Origin: Orrella daihaiensis
Lineage (GTDB): Bacteria; Pseudomonadota; Gammaproteobacteria; Burkholderiales; Burkholderiaceae_B
Length of the DNA: 64,000 bases
Assembly: GCF_022811525.1 (NCBI RefSeq)
Contig: NZ_CP063982.1
Location: forward strand, 1,984,001-2,048,000
Direction of reading: 5' to 3'
Shown here: positions 43,075 to 53,049 of the stretch, piece after piece
Layout of the letters: the number at the start of each line of letters is the position of its first letter
How positions within the stretch are numbered: the stretch's first letter is position 1
Made by a program: the position numbers and the translations under genes
The notes under the pieces: model-generated
What the model saw: only the letters and a program-made list of their open reading frames with translations
The model's database searches: none
Told to the model about the DNA's origin: nothing

Positions 43075-44589
43075 ATGGCAGTGACTTTGAAACCAGCCGA
43101 TCACATCGCGCACTGGATCGATGGCAAGCCCTACAGAGAGACTGGCGCGCGCGCACAAGATGTCTTTAACCCGGCCACTGGTGCCGTGGTGCGTCAAGTC
43201 GAGCTTGGGTCAGCCAATACTGTCAAAAAGGCCATTGAATCAGCCAAAGCTGCCTTCACGGCTTGGTCCAACGTGCCACCGATCCGGCGCGCACGCATCA
43301 TGAACAACTACTTGAATTTGCTCAACCAGCATAAAGACGCCCTCGCTGCGGTGCTCACACAGGAACATGGGAAAGTCTTCTCGGATGCTCAGGGCGAAGT
43401 CACTCGTGGTATTGACATCGTTGAATTTGCCTGCGGTATACCCCAGTTACTAAAGGGTGACTACACTGATCAGGTATCGACCGACATAGACAACTGGACC
43501 ATGCGCCAACCACTTGGTGTCGTGGCAGGTATTACACCGTTTAACTTTCCCTGCATGGTACCGATGTGGATGTTCCCCGTCGCAATCGCCTGCGGCAATA
43601 CCTTTGTTTTAAAACCAAGTGAACGTGATCCATCGGCCTCGCTATTGATGGCTGAGCTTTTGAAAGAAGCCGGCTTGCCAGATGGCGTCTTTAATGTGGT
43701 TCAAGGCGACAAAGTAGCGGTTGATACTCTGCTTGAAGACCCGGATGTCAAAGCATTGAGTTTCGTTGGGTCAACACCGATTGCTCAATATATCTATCAG
43801 ACCGGCGCGGCCCACGGAAAGCGCGTTCAAGCGCTTGGCGGCGCCAAGAACCATATGGTGGTCATGCCGGATGCCAATCTAGATGTTGCCGTCGATGGCT
43901 TGATCGGTGCAGCATATGGCTCAGCAGGCGAACGCTGTATGGCCATCTCGGTGGCCGTGCTCGTGGGTGACATCGCTGACAAAATCATCCCGCGTTTAGC
44001 TGAGCGTGCCAAACAGCTAAAAATCGCCAATGGCATGGAAAGCGATGCCGAAATGGGTCCGGTCATTACGCAAGCTGCCAAGGACCGAATTGAAGGCTAT
44101 ATTGCTGCCGGCGTTGCACAGGGTGCGAGCTTGGTAGTCGATGGTCGAGGTGTCAAAGTACCTGGTCATGAAAACGGCTTCTTCGTGGGAGGCACGCTCT
44201 TTGACCACGTCACACCCGAGATGTCTATCTACACCGATGAGATTTTCGGGCCCGTCTTGGTTTGCGTTCGAGTCAAGTCTCTGGAAGAAGCGGTCAAGCT
44301 GATCAATGATCACGAATATGGCAACGGCGTGTCTTGCTACACCAGCGATGGACATGTAGCGCGCGAGTTCTCCCGCAATATTCAGGTTGGCATGGTCGGC
44401 ATCAATGTACCTATACCTGTACCGATGGCATGGCACGGTTTTGGTGGCTGGAAGCGCAGCCTCTTTGGTGATATGCATGCATACGGTGAGGAAGGTGTGC
44501 GCTTCTACACCAAGCAGAAGTCAATCATGCAACGCTGGCCTGAGACGATCGCCGCAGGCGCCGAGTTCGCCATGCCGGTTGCCAAGTAA
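43075..44589 (+). CDS. mmsA: CoA-acylating methylmalonate-semialdehyde dehydrogenase
   Basis: This 504-aa ALDH-superfamily enzyme converts methylmalonate or malonate semialdehyde to propionyl-CoA or acetyl-CoA in valine, inositol and related catabolism. The catalytic Cys288 lies in SAGERCMAIS. The usual ALDH general-base glutamate is missing in VQALGGAKNH, and Arg111 and Arg287 are present. Both traits are hallmarks of this CoA-dependent group. AAAGGAG is upstream of the ATG. It stands alone between two terminators. The hydroxyisobutyrate dehydrogenase-like gene at 22313 could feed the same pathway. Confidence 0.95.
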   Translation: MAVTLKPADHIAHWIDGKPYRETGARAQDVFNPATGAVVRQVELGSANTVKKAIESAKAAFTAWSNVPPIRRARIMNNYLNLLNQHKDALAAVLTQEHGKVFSDAQGEVTRGIDIVEFACGIPQLLKGDYTDQVSTDIDNWTMRQPLGVVAGITPFNFPCMVPMWMFPVAIACGNTFVLKPSERDPSASLLMAELLKEAGLPDGVFNVVQGDKVAVDTLLEDPDVKALSFVGSTPIAQYIYQTGAAHGKRVQALGGAKNHMVVMPDANLDVAVDGLIGAAYGSAGERCMAISVAVLVGDIADKIIPRLAERAKQLKIANGMESDAEMGPVITQAAKDRIEGYIAAGVAQGASLVVDGRGVKVPGHENGFFVGGTLFDHVTPEMSIYTDEIFGPVLVCVRVKSLEEAVKLINDHEYGNGVSCYTSDGHVAREFSRNIQVGMVGINVPIPVPMAWHGFGGWKRSLFGDMHAYGEEGVRFYTKQKSIMQRWPETIAAGAEFAMPVAK

Positions 44590-44613
44590 CACATCAGCGG
44601 TTTGTGATAGCAC

Positions 44614-44640
44614 AAGGGCCTCCTGATCAGGAGGCCCTTT
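44614..44640. terminator. Bidirectional terminator between mmsA and acrB
   Basis: GGGCCTCCTGA-TCAGGAGGCCC is a perfect 22-bp palindrome, flanked by AA on the left and TTT on the right. It lies between the convergent stops of mmsA (44589) and the RND pump gene (44700). The T-tracts are short, so efficiency is uncertain. Confidence 0.7.
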
Positions 44641-44699
44641 ACATTCCAGCTCTGCAACGCTCAGAAAATAATTTGCTAGAACTTAAAGCCAGTACCCTA

Positions 44700-47600
44700 T
44701 CAAGACAGCTCAGAAGCGGACGATTCCACCTGTTCATCGTCTTCGGTTTTCTTGTTCTTATGGAAGAATTCCATGATCTTGACAAAGAAAATCGGCACAA
44801 TGGCAACCGCCAACGTGGTCGAAGCAATCATTCCACTAAAGACCGTAATACCGATCGAGAAACGTGAATTAGCGCCTGCACCCGTGGCTGTTAACAATGG
44901 AACAACGCCAAGGATAAAAGCAATCGAGGTCATCACGATCGGACGGAATCGCTCATGCGAGGCATGTAGCGCCGCCTCAGTGTAAGTCATACCCTTTTGT
45001 ACTGCTTCAAGCGCCACTTCAACAATCAAAATAGCATTCTTGGCTGACAACGCGATCATCAACACCAGACCAATCTGCACATAAATATTGTTGTCCATCC
45101 CCACAGAAAGCAAGGCAATCACAATGCCTGACAAAGCAAGCGGTACAGCACTCAACACTGCGATAGGCGCAGCCCAAGACTCATACTGCGCGGCTAAAAC
45201 CAGATAAACCAGCAAAATCGACAGCGCGAACACAAGAATCTGAGTATTACCGACCAACTGTTCCTGATAGGACATGGCTGTCCACTCATAACCAATGCCC
45301 TCGGGCAAGCTCTCATTGGCCAGTTGTGTGATCGCTGCAAGTACCTGACCCGAACTAAACCCTGGAGCGGCCGCTCCATTCACACTGGCCGTCGGGAATA
45401 GGTTGTACTGGGAAGCAATAGAAGGACCAGACGTCTGAGTGATTTCAACGAACGAACCGAGCGGCACCATATTGCCACTGCGATTTTTCACATACAGTTT
45501 TTGGATTTGGTTGATGTCTGTGCGGTACTTGCCATCCGCTTGCACATATACCTGATAGGTTTGCCCAAATTTGAAGAACTGATTGACGTAGGACGACCCA
45601 AAGTAAGATTGCAGTGCGTCATAGGCATCACCAATATTCACCCCTAGCGTCTCGGCAGCCGCTGGATTGAAGGTCAACTCAAGCTGAGGAACATCATTAT
45701 TGAATGTCGTAAATGCCATCATGACTTCAGGCAACTTATTGACGCGTTCAATGAACTGATCGGTGGCATCGGCTAACTTGTCAAAGCTATTACTGCCATC
45801 GGTCAACAGCAACTGCAAATTAAACCCACCTGACATACCTAGCCCAGGAATTGCAGGAGGCAAGACCACCCGAGCACTTGCGCTTTGGACCTCTTGCAAA
45901 CCAGCCGACATCCGTTGGTAGATTGAGCGCAGGTCTTCACCCTTAGCCTTGCCGCGTTCATCCCAAGGCTTCAGAATCACATACATCGCACCAGCACTCG
46001 GGTCAGTGTTGTTATTGTCCAGCACACTAACACCACCAATGGTGACTACATCTTGCACCCCGGGAACAGCCTCAATCACTTTGCGCACCTCTTGAGCAGC
46101 ACTGTTCGTGCGTTGAAGTGATGCACCAGAGGGCAGTTCCATCGTGACAATCAGATAGCCCTGGTCTTCATTCGGAATAAAACCTGTCGGCACGCGTGTC
46201 AAACCATAGATCGATGCGCCAATAATTACCACACCGATCAATGCAGTGGTCGTGCTGTGCGCCACTAAGCCATGCATTAACTTCGCATAACGTGTGGAGA
46301 CTGCATCAAAACCTTTATCAAACGCTCGAGCAAATCGATTTTTGGGTTTGGGCGTTTCATTTTTTTTCGGGGCCTTGATGAACTCACCAGCCTGAGCAGG
46401 ACTCAGACTGATGGCCGCGATACCAGACAGCAATGCTGTAATGGCAATCACCAATGCGAATTGACGATACATTTGCCCAGTGATGCCTGAAATAAACGAC
46501 GCGGGTAAAAACACGGCCATGAGTACCAGCGTGATACCGATAATGGGCGTCATTAGTTCGCCCATCGCGGCTATTGCAGCATCTTTAGGTTTCATGCCAG
46601 CTTCAACTTTCTTGGCGACGCCTTCGACCACCACGATCGAGTCGTCCACCACAATACCGATCACCACAACGATGGCAAATAAAGTCAATAAATTAATCGA
46701 AAAGCCCAACGCTGCCATACCCGCAAACGCACCGATGATGGTGACTGGTATGGTCACGGCTGGAACAAGGGTAATCCGCCAATTCTGTAAAAACACCAAA
46801 ATTACCAACAAAACCAATAAGCCAGCCTCGTAGAGTGTGACGTACACCTCATCAATCGAGGCCGTTACAAACGAGGTCGTATCAAATGGGATGCCCCACT
46901 CAATGTCCGCAGGAAAGCTCTTGGAAATTTTTTCCATTTCATCACGCACGGCTTGAGCGACTTGCAAGGCGTTGGCATCAGGCAACTGATAGATCGCGAT
47001 ACCACCAGCGGGCTGATTACCTAACTGAAAAAATTGGTTGTAATTCTGGCTACCCATTTCAAGGCGAGCCACATCTCGCAATCGAGTCAACTGACCATCA
47101 GATTCTTTCAAGACAATTGCGCCAAACTGCTCCGGTGTGTCCATGGCACTAGCGACATTAACCGTGAATTGAAACGCTTGACCGTCCGGCACAGGTGGAG
47201 CACCAATCTGCCCGGCAGACAGCAGGACGTTTTGTTTGTTAATCGCCTGCATCACTTCGGCAGGCGTCAGATTACGCTCGAGCATCAGCTCCGGGTTTAG
47301 CCAAACCCGCATGCTGTAATTACCAACACCAAACACATTGGCAGCAGCAACGCCTGGAATACGAGCCAAACGCTGTTGCATCTGCAAATTAGCGAAGTTG
47401 CTTAAAAACAGAGCATCCCGGCTATTGTCCTTTGAGGTAACGGTCACAAACTGCAAGATAGCAGTGGATTGAGTCTGCGTGGTGACCCCCTGCTTTTGCA
47501 CCGCTTGCGGCAACATAGGCAATGCAATGGCAACCCGATTTTGAACATCGACCTGAGCCATATCAGGATCTGTGCCAACTGCAAAAGTTACCGTTAACTG

Positions 47601-47867
47601 ATAGGTACCTGCATCGGTCGAGAACGATTGCATATACAGCATGCCCTGCACACCGTTGACCTGATTCTCGATGTTGCTGCCCACCAATTGTTGGATAAGC
47701 TTGGCATTAGCACCCGGCCAATTCGTAGTGACCTGAATCGTCGGCGGTGTCATCTGTGGGTACTGCGCAACCGGCAAACCAAAAATCGACACTGCCCCGA
47801 TCAGTACGATGATGATGCCGATGACATTACTTAAGATCGGCCGTTCAATAAAGGTCTTAGAAAGCAT
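44700..47867 (-). CDS. RND efflux pump inner-membrane transporter (HAE1/AcrB family)
   Basis: This 1055-aa proton-driven multidrug exporter is close in length to AcrB (1049 aa). The proton-relay aspartate pair is seen in VVIGIVVDDSIVVVEG and the relay lysine in LSAKNAILIVE. The N-terminus (MLSKTFIERPILSNVIG) and the GFIPNEDQGYLIV loop are typical of the HAE1 family. It is the last gene of a minus-strand operon in the order outer-membrane channel, membrane-fusion protein, pump. Substrates cannot be inferred. No local repressor gene (AcrR/TetR) is adjacent. Confidence 0.95.
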   Translation of the reverse strand: MLSKTFIERPILSNVIGIIIVLIGAVSIFGLPVAQYPQMTPPTIQVTTNWPGANAKLIQQLVGSNIENQVNGVQGMLYMQSFSTDAGTYQLTVTFAVGTDPDMAQVDVQNRVAIALPMLPQAVQKQGVTTQTQSTAILQFVTVTSKDNSRDALFLSNFANLQMQQRLARIPGVAAANVFGVGNYSMRVWLNPELMLERNLTPAEVMQAINKQNVLLSAGQIGAPPVPDGQAFQFTVNVASAMDTPEQFGAIVLKESDGQLTRLRDVARLEMGSQNYNQFFQLGNQPAGGIAIYQLPDANALQVAQAVRDEMEKISKSFPADIEWGIPFDTTSFVTASIDEVYVTLYEAGLLVLLVILVFLQNWRITLVPAVTIPVTIIGAFAGMAALGFSINLLTLFAIVVVIGIVVDDSIVVVEGVAKKVEAGMKPKDAAIAAMGELMTPIIGITLVLMAVFLPASFISGITGQMYRQFALVIAITALLSGIAAISLSPAQAGEFIKAPKKNETPKPKNRFARAFDKGFDAVSTRYAKLMHGLVAHSTTTALIGVVIIGASIYGLTRVPTGFIPNEDQGYLIVTMELPSGASLQRTNSAAQEVRKVIEAVPGVQDVVTIGGVSVLDNNNTDPSAGAMYVILKPWDERGKAKGEDLRSIYQRMSAGLQEVQSASARVVLPPAIPGLGMSGGFNLQLLLTDGSNSFDKLADATDQFIERVNKLPEVMMAFTTFNNDVPQLELTFNPAAAETLGVNIGDAYDALQSYFGSSYVNQFFKFGQTYQVYVQADGKYRTDINQIQKLYVKNRSGNMVPLGSFVEITQTSGPSIASQYNLFPTASVNGAAAPGFSSGQVLAAITQLANESLPEGIGYEWTAMSYQEQLVGNTQILVFALSILLVYLVLAAQYESWAAPIAVLSAVPLALSGIVIALLSVGMDNNIYVQIGLVLMIALSAKNAILIVEVALEAVQKGMTYTEAALHASHERFRPIVMTSIAFILGVVPLLTATGAGANSRFSIGITVFSGMIASTTLAVAIVPIFFVKIMEFFHKNKKTEDDEQVESSASELS

Positions 47868-47939
47868 GGGTATATTCCAGTGCTAAAAGCATCAGGTCAG
47901 GGTCGTCGCTTGAGTACAAAGTTGCACCGACAACGCTCT

Positions 47940-49103
47940 TCAGGAACCAGCGGCAACTGGTTTAGCAGCCGCCCCGGTACCAGGCAATTCGGCTGGTTCA
48001 ACCTTGCTCGTCTGAGCATCAACCGGTTTGCCAACGCTTAGAGTCACAAAGCCGTTGATAACCACTTGGTCAGAGTCAGACAAGCCTTTGGAGACTTCAA
48101 TGAGGTGTCCAAACTGCTGTCCCGTGGTGATGTTTTGTCGGGCAGCTTTCTTATCCTGACCAACGACGAATACGTACGGACCTTGTTGGTCACGCAAGAC
48201 GGCCTCAAATGGAACCAGCAGTGCATCGCGCTTGTTACCGTAATAAACCAAGACACTGGCGTATACGCCAGGCACAATCGCGCCATCGCGATTAGCGAAT
48301 TGACCACGCAACTGCAGTGTTCCTGTGTTGATGTCTAGATCGCTTGCCGCAAAGTCGAGTACACCTTCATGTGGAAACCCTTGATCTCCCTGCAATGCAG
48401 CGAAGATAGGCAACTTGCCTACGCCCTGGCCCAAATTGTCGGTGCCGCCGGCCATTTTGATGTAAGCCAACAGCTCGGTTTGACTCATCGAAAAATAAAT
48501 ATAAAGTGGCTGGATTTGGCGAATATCTGCTAGTTTGATGCCATCGGGGCTCGCACCCAAATAATTTCCAACATCGATCAGGTGACGTCCCATGACTCCA
48601 TCAAACGGAGCACGCACCTCGGTGTAACCGAGATTGATTTGCGCCAAAGCCAAATTGGCCTGTGCTTGCTGCAATTTGGAACGTGCACTGTCAACAGCCG
48701 CCTGAGACGTCGCCTTTTGCGCTAACAAGGTGCTCTGACGATCAAACTCGATTTTTGCTTCGTCGTAAATGGCCTGATTAAGTGCCACCTCTTGCTTGTA
48801 CTGGTCCTGTTCGATAACAAACAACAAGTCACCTTTATTAACCTTGGCACCGTCTTTGAATAGAATTTGTTCAAGATAACCGGGTACTCGGGCCTCAAGG
48901 CTGACGTAGAGCAAAGGTGCTGCTGTACCATCAAAGACCACGTAATTCTGAACTGTTTGCTTTACAGGGGGAGCAACAGTCACTTTAGCGGGCGGTTGCT
49001 CGGGCGGCGCCTTTTTCTCACAACCTGCCAAACCCAGCGCCACCAGGACACCAACTGCAGCCGCCCCAAAACGAGATACTTTTGAAATAGACATCCAGTT
49101 CAT
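47940..49103 (-). CDS. RND efflux periplasmic adaptor (AcrA family) lipoprotein
   Basis: This is a membrane-fusion protein of 387 aa linking the pump to the outer-membrane channel. The lipobox LAGC near residue 28 shows a lipid anchor in the inner membrane. The lipoyl half-motifs (VPGYLEQILFKDGAKVNKGD and later VRAPFDGVMG) flank a coiled-coil hairpin (about 100-150). The ATG at 49103 shares bases with the stop of the channel gene (TGATG). A GTG one codon earlier and an ATG three codons later are alternatives. It lies 72 bp upstream of the pump gene. Confidence 0.93.
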   Translation of the reverse strand: MNWMSISKVSRFGAAAVGVLVALGLAGCEKKAPPEQPPAKVTVAPPVKQTVQNYVVFDGTAAPLLYVSLEARVPGYLEQILFKDGAKVNKGDLLFVIEQDQYKQEVALNQAIYDEAKIEFDRQSTLLAQKATSQAAVDSARSKLQQAQANLALAQINLGYTEVRAPFDGVMGRHLIDVGNYLGASPDGIKLADIRQIQPLYIYFSMSQTELLAYIKMAGGTDNLGQGVGKLPIFAALQGDQGFPHEGVLDFAASDLDINTGTLQLRGQFANRDGAIVPGVYASVLVYYGNKRDALLVPFEAVLRDQQGPYVFVVGQDKKAARQNITTGQQFGHLIEVSKGLSDSDQVVINGFVTLSVGKPVDAQTSKVEPAELPGTGAAAKPVAAGS

Positions 49104-50743
49104 CACTTCGCTCCACCAGCAGCGTTACTCATGTTTGCAGTCGCTGGCGCTACCGAGTTGGTCGCAGCAACCGTCGGATCAAGTCCCAACGTCTTAATCA
49201 ATCTGGGCGTTTCAGGATGATTTAACATTTGTCCCCAGTCTGTACGTTCCTTCATCTGGGCCACCATTTCACTGGGTAACGGCGGAACTTTCAGCTCACC
49301 ACTCCAGCCCCCACCGAGTGCCTTGAAAGCATCGACATAGCCCAGTAGCGCATTGGTGCGTGTTTGTACCAGATCAGTCTGAACCCGCAATAAAATCTGC
49401 TGGGCCACAATGACTGTGTTGTAGTCGGACTGACCTGCCTCATAAAGATCCAGGGCAAGCTTGGCTGATTCGGCTGCTGACCTTGCAGCGCGCGCGTAAT
49501 CAATCGAAGCCTGCTTTGCCGTAGCAATTTGCACCAGAGCATCTTCAACCTCTGCTTGCGCTGCCAACACCGTGTTTTGATAGTTAAGCAATGCCTGCTG
49601 AAAAGCAGCATCTTGCACACGCACTTGATCGACGATAGCACCACGATAAAACAGTGGGAAATAAAAACCGCCACCGCCACTACCACTTGAACCTTCGAAA
49701 CTAAACGTTTGACCGCCCGTATATGAGACCGAAGCATTCAAGTATCCAAACATCCCAGTCAAAGAAAAGCTCGGATAGAGATCGGCTTCACGCACACCAA
49801 TCAGCGCAGACTGGGAAACTGCCTGGTATTCAGCGAGAGCCACATCAGGGCGTCGGCGCAACAAGTCTTTGGGGATACCGACATTGAGAACTTCCGGTGT
49901 TTTCAACTGGTTCTTGATACCACCAAAGGTAACCTCATAAAAACTCGGAGTCTGCCCCAACAGCGCGCTCATGGCATTTTGTTGGCGATTCAAGCGCGAG
50001 ATCAATTGGGGAATTTCTGCCTTGGTCTGTTGGTAGCGAGTCTGAGCCTGACTCAACGCCAGCAACGACGTTGAGCCCGCCTTGTAACGAGCATCTGCAA
50101 TCCGAAGGCTCTCGCCTTGCAAAGCGAGGTTGGTACGCGCCACCCTGATTAAAGATTCCAGGTTACGGATATTGATGTAAGTCCTCGCCACCATCGAGGC
50201 CAGCGACACATCGGCTGCGTAATAGGCTGCAATAGCACCCTGGTAACCGGCAAAGGTGCTCTCGATGCCGCGACGATACTTACCCCAAAAGTCAATTTCC
50301 CAATTGGCCTGTAACATCGCTTCCTTGGTGGATGCATTATTACCACCGATGGCACTGCCGGCGGCTACGACTGTGGGCAGCAAGGTTGCGTCGCTAACTC
50401 CCAACTGGGCTCTAGCTTGATAGATGCGAACTGCCGCCGACTGCAGCGACAAGTTCTGCTGCGCTGCCAACTTCAATAACTCATCCAACGTAGGATCTTC
50501 AAACTGCGACCACCATTGCACGGCATTGATTTGAGCATTGCGCACCGTCTCCACCGCTGCGGAAAACGGTGTGCCAGTCTCTTGTCGCCACTGCTCATTA
50601 ACCAGCACTTCCGGTTGTTTGAAATCCGGCCCTACCATGCAGCCAGCTAGTAACGCTATGCCAGCCGCAGCGCCAAGCCATCTCAGTAATGATTTTCCCA
50701 AACCAGTCGATTCGGAAATGCAAGCACGCGAAACGGCAGGCAC
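49103..50743 (-). CDS. RND efflux outer-membrane factor (OprM/NodT family) lipoprotein
   Basis: This outer-membrane channel (546 aa from the chosen start) has a lipobox LLAGC followed by MVGPDFKQPE, the standard mature N-terminus of OprM/NodT. Two repeats of the channel fold follow, and DLLRRRPDV is the conserved central motif. The start is uncertain. GTG 50743 gives a 34-residue signal, TTG 50701 a 20-residue one, and the frame stays open upstream to 50935. A 61-residue Thr/Ala/Asn-rich tail follows the last repeat. It is the first gene of the operon, unlike the acrAB-first order in enterics. Confidence 0.9.
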   Translation of the reverse strand: MPAVSRACISESTGLGKSLLRWLGAAAGIALLAGCMVGPDFKQPEVLVNEQWRQETGTPFSAAVETVRNAQINAVQWWSQFEDPTLDELLKLAAQQNLSLQSAAVRIYQARAQLGVSDATLLPTVVAAGSAIGGNNASTKEAMLQANWEIDFWGKYRRGIESTFAGYQGAIAAYYAADVSLASMVARTYINIRNLESLIRVARTNLALQGESLRIADARYKAGSTSLLALSQAQTRYQQTKAEIPQLISRLNRQQNAMSALLGQTPSFYEVTFGGIKNQLKTPEVLNVGIPKDLLRRRPDVALAEYQAVSQSALIGVREADLYPSFSLTGMFGYLNASVSYTGGQTFSFEGSSGSGGGGFYFPLFYRGAIVDQVRVQDAAFQQALLNYQNTVLAAQAEVEDALVQIATAKQASIDYARAARSAAESAKLALDLYEAGQSDYNTVIVAQQILLRVQTDLVQTRTNALLGYVDAFKALGGGWSGELKVPPLPSEMVAQMKERTDWGQMLNHPETPRLIKTLGLDPTVAATNSVAPATANMSNAAGGAK

Positions 50744-51029
50744 TGAATGACGCGTCTCTAGGTTGTTGGATGCCGGGTCATGCCAAACACAAAAAGTCAC
50801 ATTGGCGCGCCTTCGCACCGAAAAATCCGAGCCTGGCATGAGCAGCGATCCTTGAACAATTGCAGATTCGGAGATAGTAGCCGAATTCAGTGACGGCCTA
50901 CTACCATTTTGTTGCGTGGCACCACGACAACACACCCGCCCGCAATGCCTTCAAAAGCGGCACTTATGTTTGCCCAATTCAACACCAATTTAACCTTAAG
51001 GATGGTCTAGCCAGGATTGACCAACGTAT

Positions 51030-51956
51030 TTAGCCTTCTGCGACAATTCTTCTGCAATGGGCTAAAGCGGCCTCGATCAAGTTGTCGCTAGCCTCTTGCG
51101 TTCGAAAGGCGGAGTGAGCTGACAGTGTGACATTCTCAAGCTGGGACAGGGGATGCCCAGCGGGCATCGGTTCAGTCGTATAAACATCGAGCGCGGCATG
51201 CCCGATCTTGCCAGACACGAGGGCTTGAATCATGGCCGGCTCATCGACCACGGCGCCCCTGGCCGTATTGATCAACAAGACGCCATCGCGCATTTTCTGA
51301 ATGCATTCGCGGTCAATCAGACCCCGAGTTTCATCGTTTAGCAATAAATGAACCGAGATGACATCACTGCCCATCAATACTTCATCTAAAGACATAAACT
51401 GCACGCCCGAATGGTTTTTAGGCGATCGATTCCAGGCGATCACACGCATACCAGCGCCAAGGCAAAGGCGTGCCATTTCCGCGCCGATTCCACCAAAACC
51501 GATCAATCCAACAGTTTTACCGGTCAATTGCAAACCATCACGCCTTGGCCACCCGCCTGCCCTGACACCACGATCCATGTAAGCAAAATCTTTGGCAGCT
51601 GCCCACATCAAGCCAAATGCGCACTCCGCAACTGCCGTATCGCCGTAGCCTTTGATGATGTGAACCTGAATGCCAATCTCAGCCAATTCCTCTGGATTCA
51701 TGTAAGACCGTGCACCCGTACCCATAAAAACAACATGGCGCAAGTTTGGACACTGGCTAGCAATATCAGTCGGCAATCCGGTGTGATCTATCCAAGCAAT
51801 GTCTGCATCCCCTACTACGGCCGGGATTTCATCTGGCGTGATGTCGATATTGCGGTTCACCATGATATCGATGTCAGTTGGCAGACGCAGACGATCTGTA
51901 ACCGCAGCATGCATATCGCTGGCATCGATGAACACAGCTCTCATAGCAGAACCCAT
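51030..51956 (-). CDS. D-isomer-specific 2-hydroxyacid dehydrogenase
   Basis: This 308-aa NAD-dependent dehydrogenase reduces or oxidises 2-keto/2-hydroxyacids. The dinucleotide motif is GFGGIG in VGLIGFGGIGAEMA (about 150). The catalytic Arg lies in NTARGAVVDE, Glu in TTEPMPAGHPL and His in LSAHSAFRT. Substrate could be phosphoglycerate, glyoxylate or another small acid; the N-terminal domain gives no clear clue. The ATG at 51956 and another at 51944 are both possible starts. It is divergent from the LeuE-like gene. Confidence 0.9.
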   Translation of the reverse strand: MGSAMRAVFIDASDMHAAVTDRLRLPTDIDIMVNRNIDITPDEIPAVVGDADIAWIDHTGLPTDIASQCPNLRHVVFMGTGARSYMNPEELAEIGIQVHIIKGYGDTAVAECAFGLMWAAAKDFAYMDRGVRAGGWPRRDGLQLTGKTVGLIGFGGIGAEMARLCLGAGMRVIAWNRSPKNHSGVQFMSLDEVLMGSDVISVHLLLNDETRGLIDRECIQKMRDGVLLINTARGAVVDEPAMIQALVSGKIGHAALDVYTTEPMPAGHPLSQLENVTLSAHSAFRTQEASDNLIEAALAHCRRIVAEG

Positions 51957-52184
51957 TTTTTTATTACCTAACTTGATCTGACATCGGCATCATGCTTGAA
52001 CGAACCCGCCTGCGTCAACCACGACCCACTAAACCCACCGTACAAAGACGCATCCCGTATAAACTCAAATTGCCCATACAATTTGTAAGGCGTGCGTATA
52101 ACAGCACCGATCGGCAGCCGCAAAATTGCGTGACCCGTCCAAGCCTGCATCAACCTCTGCTACCTGGTAACCGGCAAATCCATC

Positions 52185-52919
52185 GTGTACGGCATTACAG
52201 ATCTGACCACCTTCATGCTTGGCACCATATTCATTGTGCTACTGCCTGGACCTAACTCCGTTTTCGTACTCTCAACGGCAAGCATGCATGGTACGGCAGC
52301 TGGCTATCGAGCAGCTGCAGGCGTATTCGTTGGTGATGCCATCTTGATGCTGCTGGCATCAATGGGCGCAGCATCAGTGCTCTACACCAATCCGACACTA
52401 TTCATGGTGCTGAAGTATGCCGGTGCTGCTTACCTGTCCTGGATTGGTTTGGGGTTATTCCGAGAGGCTTGGCTTGGTCTAGCCCAAAAGCATACTCTGT
52501 TATCGAAGGCACAAGCCGTGCCACTAAATACCAACAAGCAGACAAGCCCGCAAACAGATGATCCGATCGTAGAGAAAGAATTAAAACGCCACGCAGGCCG
52601 CCAAATCAAAACCTCGCACAGCGCGCCGTTTCGGGGCGCTTTATTGATCAGCCTGCTGAATCCGAAAGCAATTTTTTTCTTCATTTCTTTTTTTGTGCAA
52701 TTTGTCGACCCCAATTACGACCATCCCGTATTAACCTTCTTTTTGCTCGGCACCATCGTTGAAATCTGCAGCGTCGCCTATTTAGCCATGCTGATACACG
52801 GTGGTGCTCATTTGGCTAGGCGCATGCATCAATACCCCAGACTGAACGCTTTGGCAGCAGGTGCGGTGGGGAGTATCTTCATCTGGTTTGGGATCAAACT
52901 CGCGAGTGCCACGCTTTGA
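52185..52919 (+). CDS. LysE/RhtB family amino-acid exporter, LeuE-like
   Basis: This 244-aa exporter has about six helices. MYGITDLTTFMLGTIFIVLLPGPNS at the N-terminus and AAGVFVGDAILMLLA resemble E. coli LeuE closely. LLNPKAIFFFISFFVQFVDP is the conserved second-half motif. It is about 30 residues longer than LeuE because of a polar, Lys/Thr/Gln-rich loop at about residues 101-147 between helices 3 and 4. The start is a GTG at 52185, since the family begins right before helix 1; the ribosome-binding site is weak. Confidence 0.9.
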   Translation: MYGITDLTTFMLGTIFIVLLPGPNSVFVLSTASMHGTAAGYRAAAGVFVGDAILMLLASMGAASVLYTNPTLFMVLKYAGAAYLSWIGLGLFREAWLGLAQKHTLLSKAQAVPLNTNKQTSPQTDDPIVEKELKRHAGRQIKTSHSAPFRGALLISLLNPKAIFFFISFFVQFVDPNYDHPVLTFFLLGTIVEICSVAYLAMLIHGGAHLARRMHQYPRLNALAAGAVGSIFIWFGIKLASATL

Positions 52920-53049
52920 TAATCAGATGGTTGGTTAACCTGAGCTCGTTAATGCGAATGATTCTATCTATCGGTTAATTAGGTTTACTTTTTGCATGAA
53001 CCGGGCGATTGCCATCACCAAGTCATAAATTTGGATAACAATATGACTC

